Positions 17,354-25,849 of a stretch of 64,000 nucleotides of DNA are shown piece after piece. The notes beneath the pieces are model-generated. The model did not search any database. It saw only the letters and a program-made list of their open reading frames with translations, and was not told the DNA's origin. The stretch is from Phycisphaerales bacterium (GTDB lineage Bacteria; Planctomycetota; Phycisphaerae; Phycisphaerales; SM1A02). Position numbers and translations under genes: made by a program. The number at the start of each line of letters is the position of its first letter. The first letter of the stretch is position 1. The stretch is from positions 248,001-312,000 of the forward strand of contig JAJDDB010000016.1 in the NCBI GenBank assembly GCA_029260575.1. The letters run 5' to 3'.

Positions 17354-20155
17354 TTACGATTCGTGACGCAGTGTTATGCGCACCTTCTTTGGGTCGAAGC
17401 CGTGTTCGTCGAAGAGCAGGACTTCGTTCATCGCTTTGGGTTTGAGCCAGGGCTCGGGAATGTACAGGCGTTTCTGTGGGCCGACGGCTGCGCCGGTTGC
17501 GGTGGCGGTAAAGTATCGGCCGAGGTTGTGGCCGTTGATGTAGGCCTGGCCCTTGCTCATGCCTGAAACATCCAGCCAGGCGGGCAAACTGCTTGCGGGC
17601 AGTTCAACTTTTGTCTTCCACCAGCACGGCATCCCGAGGCGGGCTTTCCCGTTATTAGGCGGATCGCTGAACGATGTCGCTTTGGGCGGTTCCCATTTGG
17701 CGAACGACCATGTCGCTTTTTCGGTGAGGTTGTCTGCACATTCAAAGATGTTGATCGCAGCGATTGCTTTTTTCAAGCTACTGCCCTGGCCGACATCGGG
17801 TGCGAAGCGCAGTTCGTTGTTGCCGCGCTTGAAAGCATCCATCGTTGCGGGGTCCAGCATGAGGTTGAGTGGCTGGTGGCCGTACACGCCTGCGTAGTAG
17901 TGAATCGGTACGTCGTTGAGCACGAAAGTTCCGCTGATCGGCAGGCTGGGCGCGTATACGAACACGGCTGTCTTCTTGAGGTGCTTGAACGCCCAGAGCG
18001 CCTGTTTGGGTTCGCTGAGTTGGCCGACGGCGCGCATCGCAATGTATTGGTGCAGGGAGAACGGATCGACGGGATCGGTGTCGATCATCTTGGGCTTGTT
18101 GGTGCGCAACTGTTTCAAGCCGTAGAGGTGGTCGAAGATCCCCTTGAACATTGCCAGATCGTTGCCGTCGAAATATCTACCGAGGTTGTCAACCAGCGCG
18201 ACCAGCAGGTGTTTGCCCTTGGTGAGGCTGAGTTCGAACGGCGCCGGGTCTGCGCCCGGGCCGCAGCCGGCGATGTGCTCGAGCGTGCCGTCCAGATACA
18301 GGTGCGTCCGATCAAGTGCGCTGGGAAGCGCGCATTGGTACTTGCGGCCGGCCGTGACGTTCATTTCGATGCGATACCAGCCGTAACCAACCGTCGCGCC
18401 GCAATTGGTCAGCGTTTGCGGGCCGTCGAGTGATGCATACCGTGGAAACGTGCCCTCAATCTGCGGGGTTGCTGGTGCACATTTCCAATTGTCCGGCGTT
18501 ATTGATTTGCTGCGCGCGTTGACGGCTGTTGCGGCAGCCTTCGAAAACTCCACCGGCTCGGCGACAGCGCCAGGGCGGATCACGAACGCTTTGGTTGTAC
18601 CCGCGCGTGGCAGCGGTTCTTCGTTTTCGTCAAGCCCGCCGACGCCGACGTACACCGAATCTTCCGCAAGGTAAGTGCTGTCAATCTGTTCGTCGTTGCA
18701 GATGACGATTGTCAGATCGCGCTGTTTGACGACCAGCGGTTCCGCGCCGCTGGGCACGGTCGCTTCGATCGGCGAGCCGTTTATCGACATCAACGCCGAC
18801 GTCTTGGCCGGCCCGTGGAATACGATGATTGATCGGCCGATCATGGCAAACGGACTGATGTTTGCGTATTCGAGATGCCCGGCCCCTGCGATATCGGCAT
18901 CAAAGAGGTACCACCGCACGGGTTGATCGCCAAAGTACACAGGCATGCGCAAGCCGTTGTCCAGCAGCAACGTGGTGGATTCTGTTTCACCATCGGAAAA
19001 TGCAAAGATCACTCTGCCGCGGGTGCCTCGCTGGGCCACGATCGAAACCGAAGGCGATCGTACTGCGCTGCGCGGGTTGTTCTTCTTGCTGCTGAGCGCG
19101 CGCGTGCCGAGTTCGACAACATCCTGCGCCACCGGTCGATGATCTGGATCGAGCTCCGCAAAGATGTGCGCAAACCGATTGGCAAACGTCACGAGGCGTT
19201 TCACGATGTCGTACTTTTCGCCGCGTTGACCAGCTTCGCCCAGCGGCGCATCGGGCGCGATCGCTGTCGTGGCCGGCCCGCCGCCGGGTCCGCTGTACTG
19301 GCCGCCAAGGAATTCAAAATTCGTCGCGCACAGGAACGGGTTTACGACAACCTGGCTACCTGCAGCAAGCGCTTCAGCCAGATGCCAGAGTGTTGCGATG
19401 GCTGAACGATCATCGCGCGACTTCTCGCCCCAGATGCTTGGCGCGGATGTTTCGAACGCACTGACCAGCAGCGGCTTCTCCGGATTGACGGTGCGCAGTT
19501 GCCGGAGATGTGACAACAGATCATCCCAGCCGCGCCAAGTGTCGATCGTGTCAGGAACTTCCTGCCACAGCTCGTTGGCATTGGTGATCGGCACAGCAAT
19601 GCCGCGCTCGCGCATATAGCGCAGCAGTTCGCCGTGGTACTTTGTCGCTTGTTCGGGGTTGGAACACAGCCAACGATGTTCGAGTTGGACCGCAATGATC
19701 GGCCCGCCTTGCGTTGCCTGCATCGGTGCAACTTCTGCCATGAGTTTGCGGATGTACCGTGCGACTTTCTCCATGAGTGCTTCGTTTGATTGACGAAAGG
19801 CGATGCCGTCTGCCGCGATAAGCCAGCCGGGGATGCCGCCGCCGTCATACCCTGAGCCGACAAACGGGCCGGGTCGCAGAATGCTTTTCATGCCGAGCGA
19901 GTTGCACAACTCCAGGAAGCCTTTGACGTCGGATTGGCCATCGAAGACGAACCGGCCGTCGCGCGGTTCGTGGATCATCCACGGGCATGCGGTGTCGATG
20001 GTGTTGAACCCTGCTTGTTTGGCGGCGAGGATCCGATCCGCCCAAAGCTCGGGCGGAATCCGGGCATACTCCACGTTCGCGCCCAAAACCCACATCCGCC
20101 TGCCGTCGAGAAGCAGGCACTGCTCGTTGTACGTCACATCCGCCATAAGATTCAT
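17354..20155 (-). CDS. GH35-like (beta-galactosidase fold) protein lacking usual catalytic residues
   Basis: 933 residues without a signal peptide, so probably cytoplasmic. The N-terminal TIM barrel follows family 35 glycoside hydrolases closely (RIPPELWADRILAAKQAGFN, ILRPGPFVGSGYDGGGIPGW, GGPIIAVQLEHRW), with beta-sandwich domains behind it. The glutamates expected in GH35 are absent. The acid/base position of QxENEYG reads QLEHRW (Arg161). The nucleophile position of SEFxxGWxDHWG reads SAFETSAPSIWG (Ala233). The CAEW of the substrate pocket reads GSGY. A shifted nucleophile (Glu235) cannot be excluded. It may be a binding or regulatory protein or use other residues. It is divergent from the TolC gene. 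Confidence 0.8.
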   Translation of the reverse strand: MNLMADVTYNEQCLLLDGRRMWVLGANVEYARIPPELWADRILAAKQAGFNTIDTACPWMIHEPRDGRFVFDGQSDVKGFLELCNSLGMKSILRPGPFVGSGYDGGGIPGWLIAADGIAFRQSNEALMEKVARYIRKLMAEVAPMQATQGGPIIAVQLEHRWLCSNPEQATKYHGELLRYMRERGIAVPITNANELWQEVPDTIDTWRGWDDLLSHLRQLRTVNPEKPLLVSAFETSAPSIWGEKSRDDRSAIATLWHLAEALAAGSQVVVNPFLCATNFEFLGGQYSGPGGGPATTAIAPDAPLGEAGQRGEKYDIVKRLVTFANRFAHIFAELDPDHRPVAQDVVELGTRALSSKKNNPRSAVRSPSVSIVAQRGTRGRVIFAFSDGETESTTLLLDNGLRMPVYFGDQPVRWYLFDADIAGAGHLEYANISPFAMIGRSIIVFHGPAKTSALMSINGSPIEATVPSGAEPLVVKQRDLTIVICNDEQIDSTYLAEDSVYVGVGGLDENEEPLPRAGTTKAFVIRPGAVAEPVEFSKAAATAVNARSKSITPDNWKCAPATPQIEGTFPRYASLDGPQTLTNCGATVGYGWYRIEMNVTAGRKYQCALPSALDRTHLYLDGTLEHIAGCGPGADPAPFELSLTKGKHLLVALVDNLGRYFDGNDLAMFKGIFDHLYGLKQLRTNKPKMIDTDPVDPFSLHQYIAMRAVGQLSEPKQALWAFKHLKKTAVFVYAPSLPISGTFVLNDVPIHYYAGVYGHQPLNLMLDPATMDAFKRGNNELRFAPDVGQGSSLKKAIAAINIFECADNLTEKATWSFAKWEPPKATSFSDPPNNGKARLGMPCWWKTKVELPASSLPAWLDVSGMSKGQAYINGHNLGRYFTATATGAAVGPQKRLYIPEPWLKPKAMNEVLLFDEHGFDPKKVRITLRHES

Positions 20156-20405
20156 CAGCCCTTCGCGCTGCCCCGGGGTGGCCGATCACCGACACCCAAG
20201 CCGTGGGACCGGCCAGCCAAAGCTGGTATCGTAGTCACTCTGGAATTGCCGTTCAGGTATCGACTCGGATTCAGCCGGCATGCAACATCGGCTGGCTCAT
20301 CTCGGTATCACTACACCGCCACATCGACTGAACCTGTCACTCCTACCCCTGCACAGAAATTTCCGCGCCGCGATCATGGCCGACACACACCGCGACACGA
20401 CACAC

Positions 20406-22265
20406 ATGTTGAAATCGCTGCCTGAAACCAGCCATCTTTTGCGCGCCGCAACAGGGTTCGGTCTGTGTATTACACTTCTGGCGTTATCAGCCTGTGATAA
20501 TTCGATGAGCCGCATCGATCGGGATGTCAATGCGCTGATGCAGCGAACAACTGCAGACATGGGCGGTGATGCAACAGCACCGACCGCGCAGCCTGCCCGA
20601 GAATCCGATGGCGCTGTCAGCCCTGCTGGTGATCCGAACCTTGATTACACATCCGAAGGGCTGCGCACGATTAATCCATCCGCGTCGGAGTTGAGGTATG
20701 ACCCCATCGAAGATGAAGCGGATGATGTCATCAGCCGGCTGGATACATACAGCGAGGTTGCAGATGATGCACTGCGCCTTGATCTTGATGATGCGCTTGC
20801 GTATGCGATCGCACACAGTCGGGAATATCAATTTGCTGAGGAAGAATATGTTCTGGCGGCGCTGCGCCTGCTGATCGAGCGCCACCGCTGGGGACCGCGA
20901 TTCTTCGATGATGTCACAGCAGATTTTGTCGGCGACGCAAATGACGGCCTATACGATTCCTCGGCTCGACTGGTCAATGAGTTTCGCATCACACAGCGCT
21001 TGCCGTATGGCGGCGAGGTTGCGGTGCGGGCCATTACCGCAGCGACAGAAGACCTGCACCAGCGCGTGGCAGGCGAAAACGTCCAGAATGCAGATGTCAT
21101 TCTCGAAGCGGACATCCCGCTGCTGCGCGGAGCCGGCTTTGTCGCACGTGAACCGCGCATCCAGGCGGAGCGCGATGTGATCTATGCCGCCCGCGAATTC
21201 GAACGTTTTCGCAGGCAGTTTCTGTTTGATATTTCGGTCGATTTTCTTGATCTCGGCGTGACCGTTCGAAGCATAGAAAACAACGTTCGGCAGGTTGAAT
21301 CGCTGCAGCAACTGCAGACGCGAGAGACGGCACTGTATAAGAGCGGCAGAAACACACGCTTCGAAGCTGCGCTCGCTGAAAACTCAACGTATGAGGCGAT
21401 CGACCGGCTGAACAATGCCCGCGAGAGGTATCGACTGTCGCTTGATCGATTCAAATTGCGCCTGGGTATGCCGATTGATCAGCCTGTTGTGATCATTCCG
21501 ACGCAGATTGAATTGACGGCTCCGGACACCACTGTCAATGAAGCAGTTCGGCGAAGCCTGCAGTACCGACTCGATCTGCAAACAAGGCGGGATCGCATGG
21601 ATGATTCCCAGCGCGCGCTTGCCAACGCGCGCAACGGTTTGCTGCCTGATCTGAACCTGACTGGTTCGGTGACGTTTCGCACTGATGAAGATAAGCAGCG
21701 TGCGGGTTTTGATATCGATCCGGAAGAGACGGACTTTCGAGCAGGCGTGACGCTAGGCTTGCCACTTGATCGGGAGATTGAACGGCTGAATGTGCGGCAG
21801 TCGCAGGTCAACCTCGAACGGTCGATTCGTGAGTATGAGCGATTCCGTGACAGCATCATGATTGATGTGCGCAGTGCAGTGCGCGTCATCGATCGGTCGC
21901 GCTTCAGTTTGGATATTCAGGAACGCAATATTGACATTGCTGAGCAGCGCAAGGCCAGTATCGAAGCTGACCCGGACGCTGCGACGGCTCGAGACTTTGC
22001 CGAGGCGGTGAATGATCTGCTGGACGCGCGGGATGCCCGCGATTTTGCCCGCAGGGATGTGGATGTTGCGATTCTCGGGTACCTGCTGGATTCCGGGCAG
22101 ATGCGTGTGAATGCAGCCGGCCAATTTGAGCCGCTTGATGGCATGACGATTCTGAGGCGCGATTTCGCTGATGATGATGAAACGGAAGCTTCCCCAGCCG
22201 ATATCAACAGCGATGTTCCCGCCACGCCCCAGCCGGGTGCAGACGGCCCAGGCAACGGCAACTAG
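20406..22265 (+). CDS. TolC-family outer-membrane efflux lipoprotein
   Basis: Outer-membrane channel component of a tripartite export system. A lipoprotein signal with lipobox LLALSAC is followed by an acidic linker and two helical repeats of the outer-membrane efflux family (LDDALAYAIAHSREYQFAEE near residue 120; TVNEAVRRSLQYRLDLQTRR and the second repeat later). Length fits the family. The start is uncertain: ATG 20406 puts the signal peptide nearest the N-terminus, but ATGs at 20376 and 20280 are in frame and none has a clear ribosome site. The next gene is an HlyD-type adaptor, the usual periplasmic partner. No inner-membrane pump is encoded in the window. Confidence 0.85.
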   Translation: MLKSLPETSHLLRAATGFGLCITLLALSACDNSMSRIDRDVNALMQRTTADMGGDATAPTAQPARESDGAVSPAGDPNLDYTSEGLRTINPSASELRYDPIEDEADDVISRLDTYSEVADDALRLDLDDALAYAIAHSREYQFAEEEYVLAALRLLIERHRWGPRFFDDVTADFVGDANDGLYDSSARLVNEFRITQRLPYGGEVAVRAITAATEDLHQRVAGENVQNADVILEADIPLLRGAGFVAREPRIQAERDVIYAAREFERFRRQFLFDISVDFLDLGVTVRSIENNVRQVESLQQLQTRETALYKSGRNTRFEAALAENSTYEAIDRLNNARERYRLSLDRFKLRLGMPIDQPVVIIPTQIELTAPDTTVNEAVRRSLQYRLDLQTRRDRMDDSQRALANARNGLLPDLNLTGSVTFRTDEDKQRAGFDIDPEETDFRAGVTLGLPLDREIERLNVRQSQVNLERSIREYERFRDSIMIDVRSAVRVIDRSRFSLDIQERNIDIAEQRKASIEADPDAATARDFAEAVNDLLDARDARDFARRDVDVAILGYLLDSGQMRVNAAGQFEPLDGMTILRRDFADDDETEASPADINSDVPATPQPGADGPGNGN

Positions 22266-22442
22266 GCCGCTGTTCATCTGGCCACATCGTTCAAACAGCG
22301 TTTGCACTGCGGAATCAGCGATTTTCACCTCGATCGGCGTGCCGGGACGCGCTAGCCTTGAGATGCTGATGCATAAATACGTCTGCGGCTTCGTTGGATG
22401 ACTGACTGGATATTTAATTCGCCCACCCGGGAGGAGCCCGAC

Positions 22443-24059
22443 TTGAAGTACCCAAACGCCCGAACAGCCGGCGTGCTGACCATTTTGCTAATTGTTACCG
22501 TCGCAGCGGTTCTCATTGGTATCGGTGCGGTGGTTGTGGGCGCAACGCGCGGCGCAACGGCCAGCCAGTCGGACATTTTTGCCGTTTCGCAAGGTGAATT
22601 CGATGTCACAGTTCCCGCAAGCGGTGAATTCTCAGCACTGAATCAGATCGAAATCAAGAACGATCTGGAAGTGCGCGCGGTCATTACCGAGATCGTTGAT
22701 GAAGGGATCATCGTTCGCAAGGGTGATGTGCTGTTCAAACTCAACGATGAGGACATGATCAACCGCGTCAAGGACATGCAGAATTCGGTGGATGAAGCGC
22801 AGAACCGCTTCGACACCGCCACCGCTGACTTGGAGATCATGATCAAGGAGCGCGAGTCGAAGCTTGCAGAAGCTGACGTTACGATTGAACTTGCAGAGTT
22901 GGCGATGAAGTCATGGGAAAAGGGCGACAGTGTCTCCCGTGAAAGCGATCTCAAGCTGGCAATCAAGACAGCACAAAAAAATTATGATCGTCTCGTCGAT
23001 CGATTCGAAGCATCGAAACGGTTGCTCGAGCAGGAGTTCATTAGTGAAGATGAGTATCTTCGAGATGAAATCGAACTGATAGAAGCTGACGCCAAGCTGA
23101 TTCAGGCGAATCTTGACCTCGAAGTGTATATGGAATACACGATCAAACAGGATCGCAAGAAGAAAGAGTCTGACCTGAAGCAGGCCAAGGACGAGCGCGA
23201 GCGCACCGAAGCGAGTTATAAAGCCCGCGTCGCCAGTGCCCGCAGCACCGTACAGAGCCGAAAGAACCAACTCGACAGCGACACCGAGCGCCTGGCAGAT
23301 GCCCGCGATCAACTCGAACGCTGCATCGTGTATGCACCATCCGATGGATTAGTCGTGTATGCATCAAGTATTGATCGCGGGGGGTGGCGCGATGATTCCA
23401 ACCCACCGCAGGTCGGCACGGAACTGTATCGCAATCAAACGGTGATCGTCCTTCCCGATACGTCGAAGATGGTTGCGGAAGTCAAGATCAATGAAGCTCT
23501 GAGCGGTCTCATTGAACCCGGCCAGCTGGCGACGATTCGTTCGGATGCCCAGCCGGATGATGTGCTGTCCGGTGAAGTACTCAGCATCGGCGTGTTGGCG
23601 GAATCGGGCGGGTGGCGCGATCCCAATCGGCGCGACTATACCGTTCGCATCCGACTCGATGGCGACAACGACAACGGCCTGAAGCCCTCGATGCGCTGCA
23701 AAGCCAACATCTATGTAGACAAGGTTGACGATGCGACATACGTGCCGGTGCAATCGGTCTTCCGCACCGGACCACTGGCCTATGTGTATGTTCCAGATGG
23801 TTCGGGTTACGCGCAGCGGGAAGTGGAACTCGGCAGGGCGTCGGAGTTGTATGTTGAGGTGCTCAACGGTGTGCAGCCGGGCGATGATGTGCTGACCCGC
23901 AAGCCCAAACCCGAACGCATCACCGTCAAACTCGAAGCCCCCGAGCAAAAGCAGCGCGGTCCCGGCAGCGGCCCGAAGAAAAATAACAGCTCCGCCCGCG
24001 TGGCAGCCAATGAGACGACCGAGGCCGAGATGAAACCCGGAGCCGAACCTGGTTCGTAA
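22443..24059 (+). CDS. HlyD-family periplasmic adaptor (membrane fusion protein)
   Basis: About 538 residues. One N-terminal membrane anchor (AGVLTILLIVTVAAVLIGIG) is followed by a lipoyl/barrel half (FDVTVPASGEFSALNQIEIK, IVRKGDVLFKLNDED), a long charged coiled coil (about 105-295), the returning lipoyl half (IVYAPSDGLVVYAS) and beta-barrel and membrane-proximal domains (YVPVQSVFRTGPLAYVYV). TTG 22443 is chosen because GGGAGGAG lies 6 bases upstream; ATG 22398 adds 15 residues and has no ribosome site. It lies 177 bases after the TolC gene. The two presumably form an export path with a transporter encoded elsewhere. Confidence 0.86.
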   Translation: MKYPNARTAGVLTILLIVTVAAVLIGIGAVVVGATRGATASQSDIFAVSQGEFDVTVPASGEFSALNQIEIKNDLEVRAVITEIVDEGIIVRKGDVLFKLNDEDMINRVKDMQNSVDEAQNRFDTATADLEIMIKERESKLAEADVTIELAELAMKSWEKGDSVSRESDLKLAIKTAQKNYDRLVDRFEASKRLLEQEFISEDEYLRDEIELIEADAKLIQANLDLEVYMEYTIKQDRKKKESDLKQAKDERERTEASYKARVASARSTVQSRKNQLDSDTERLADARDQLERCIVYAPSDGLVVYASSIDRGGWRDDSNPPQVGTELYRNQTVIVLPDTSKMVAEVKINEALSGLIEPGQLATIRSDAQPDDVLSGEVLSIGVLAESGGWRDPNRRDYTVRIRLDGDNDNGLKPSMRCKANIYVDKVDDATYVPVQSVFRTGPLAYVYVPDGSGYAQREVELGRASELYVEVLNGVQPGDDVLTRKPKPERITVKLEAPEQKQRGPGSGPKKNNSSARVAANETTEAEMKPGAEPGS

Positions 24060-24095
24060 GTCGGCTCCGAACATCGATGAATCAAAGCGCAACAC

Positions 24096-24125
24096 AAACA
24101 CCCCGGCATATGGACCGGGGTGTTT
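24096..24125. terminator. Bidirectional stem-loop terminator
   Basis: Perfect 11-bp stem AAACACCCCGG / CCGGGGTGTTT with an 8-base loop, between the convergent HlyD and ClpP genes. The flanking A and T runs allow it to work in both directions. Confidence 0.85.
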
Positions 24126-24154
24126 GCACATTCACCTGTTATTTGTGAGTCGTC

Positions 24155-24775
24155 CTACTTCTTCTTGCCGTTCTTGGTATCCGTTGGCAGATGTCTGAGC
24201 ACCGCATCGACGAGGCCGTACTCTTTCATCTCTTCGCTGCTGAACCACTTGTTGCGTTCGCAGTCCTCGGCGATCTTTTCAACCGTCTGGCCGGTGGAGT
24301 CGGAGTACAGTTTGTATCCGATTTCGCGCAAGCGCAGCATTTCGCGGGCTTCGATTTCAAGATCAGTTGCCTGACCTTCAAGCACGCCACTGAGTAGCGG
24401 CTGGTGCATGAGGTTTCGTGAGAAGGGCAGCGCGAAGCGTTTGCCTTTGGTACCGCAGCAGGCGATCAGCGAACCCATCGACGCTGCCTGGCCGATGATG
24501 TACGTCGACACTTGCGCGGGCACGAATCGCATAGTGTCGATGATGCCCATACCTGCGGTGACGGACCCGCCGGGGCTGTTGATGTACAAGTTGATATCGA
24601 GCTTGGGATCTTCGTTGGACAGGAACAGAATCTGTGCAATGACCAGATTCGCCAGTTCATCGTGGATTCCGCCGCCCAGAAAGATGATCCGGTCCTTGAG
24701 TAGGCGTGAATAGATGTCGTACGCCCGTTCACCTCGGCCGGTCTGTTCAATCACGATTGGAACGAGTGTGGACAT
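24155..24775 (-). CDS. clpP: ATP-dependent Clp protease proteolytic subunit
   Basis: 206-residue serine protease subunit that forms tetradecameric barrels with a Clp ATPase. The catalytic triad is visible: Ser in [10 protein letters not shown], His in RNLMHQPL and Asp in the AEDCERNKW region. [16 protein letters not shown] and the C-terminal EYGLVDAVL are standard. It follows a second clpP (24833) on the same strand with a 57-base gap, so the two are probably co-expressed and may form a hetero-oligomer. No clpX or clpA is present in the window. Confidence 0.95.
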   Translation of the reverse strand: MSTLVPIVIEQTGRGERAYDIYSRLLKDRIIFLGGGIHDELANLVIAQILFLSNEDPKLDINLYINSPGGSVTAGMGIIDTMRFVPAQVSTYIIGQAASMGSLIACCGTKGKRFALPFSRNLMHQPLLSGVLEGQATDLEIEAREMLRLREIGYKLYSDSTGQTVEKIAEDCERNKWFSSEEMKEYGLVDAVLRHLPTDTKNGKKK

Positions 24776-24832
24776 GTATCTGGCAATCCGCTGTTAGCTT
24801 TGTGATCAGGGAAAACGAAACGGCGAACCGTG

Positions 24833-25507
24833 TTAGCTTTTCTTGGTTTTCTGCTTGTCAGCGTTCGGCATGAACACTTCATCGACAAGCCCGTAGTCTT
24901 TGGCCTGCTGAGCATCGAAATACTTGTCGCGCTCGCCATCGTCTGCCACCTGTTTTACATCCTGGCCGGTGTGATTGGCGATGATCTCGTTGAGCGTCTG
25001 TTTGGCCTTGATGATCTGCTCGGCCTGTATCTGAATGTCGGATGTCTGGCCGGTCACCCCGCCGTAGGGCTGGTGAATCATGACCTTGGCGTGCGGGAGA
25101 ATGTGTCTTTTGCCCGGATGGCCAGCACACAGCAGCACCGACCCGCCGGAGTATGCCCGGCCGATGCAGAATGTCGCCACATCGGAGCTGATGAACTGCA
25201 TCGTGTCGTAGATCGCCAGCGTGTCGTCGACCGATCCGCCGGGGCTGTTGATATAGAGGTTGATGTCCTGGCCTCGCTTCTGATCTTCGAGGTACAGCAT
25301 CTGCATCATCACGCGGGCAGCGGATGTATAATTGATCTCGCCGATCAGGAAGACAACGCGGTTCTCCAGCAGCAATTCGTCAATCGACATCTCGCGGGTG
25401 CGCTGGTACTGCACTGCTGCCTGCGGGTTGGGCAGCGGAGGGGCGGTCATGGAGTGGCCGATCGGGTTCGGCAGTTGCATCGGCGGCCACGGTCGCGTCT
25501 GGTCCAT
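24833..25507 (-). CDS. clpP: ATP-dependent Clp protease proteolytic subunit, divergent paralogue
   Basis: About 224 residues, with an N-terminal extension rich in Pro and Gln (DQTRPWPPMQLPNP). The triad is preserved: Ser in GRAYSGGSVLL, where most ClpPs have GQAASMGA; His in KVMIHQPYGG; Asp in ADDGERDKYF. The altered residues around the nucleophile suggest different specificity or activation. ATG 25507 is chosen for the AGGAG 8 bases upstream; ATG 25555 is less likely. It forms a tandem with the canonical clpP downstream. Confidence 0.93.
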   Translation of the reverse strand: MDQTRPWPPMQLPNPIGHSMTAPPLPNPQAAVQYQRTREMSIDELLLENRVVFLIGEINYTSAARVMMQMLYLEDQKRGQDINLYINSPGGSVDDTLAIYDTMQFISSDVATFCIGRAYSGGSVLLCAGHPGKRHILPHAKVMIHQPYGGVTGQTSDIQIQAEQIIKAKQTLNEIIANHTGQDVKQVADDGERDKYFDAQQAKDYGLVDEVFMPNADKQKTKKS

Positions 25508-25849
25508 CAGTCCGGCTCCTGCGGGCGAAAGGTCGGTGCGGAAACTCCGCAACAATCAGCGCTGTGATTGCTGCTGCCGCATCATAGGCACAGCCCTACC
25601 TTCGGCAAGCGGGCCGCCCAGCGTAACTGTAACCGCCTCACATGTAGCGCTTTCCACACGGCGAAAAGGGCTTGCCACAGAGCCGCAGAGTGCGCAGCGA
25701 AGATCGATTGACTGGATTTGATTGATGTCGGGTTGCTGTGGATGCACGTGGCATGAAAAATGCGCAGTTGTTGCGCGACGATGGCACCGTCGGGTCTTGC
25801 ATCAATCCTGCGACCTCATCGACCTTAGCGCCTTTGCGGTGAAATCACT
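25508..25849. other. Intergenic region between clpP pair and histidine kinase
   Basis: About 340 bases between genes on the same strand. It should contain the clpP promoter, since the ribosome site of clpP is at its left end. No clear heat-shock-type promoter, inverted repeat or small gene was recognised. Confidence 0.45.
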
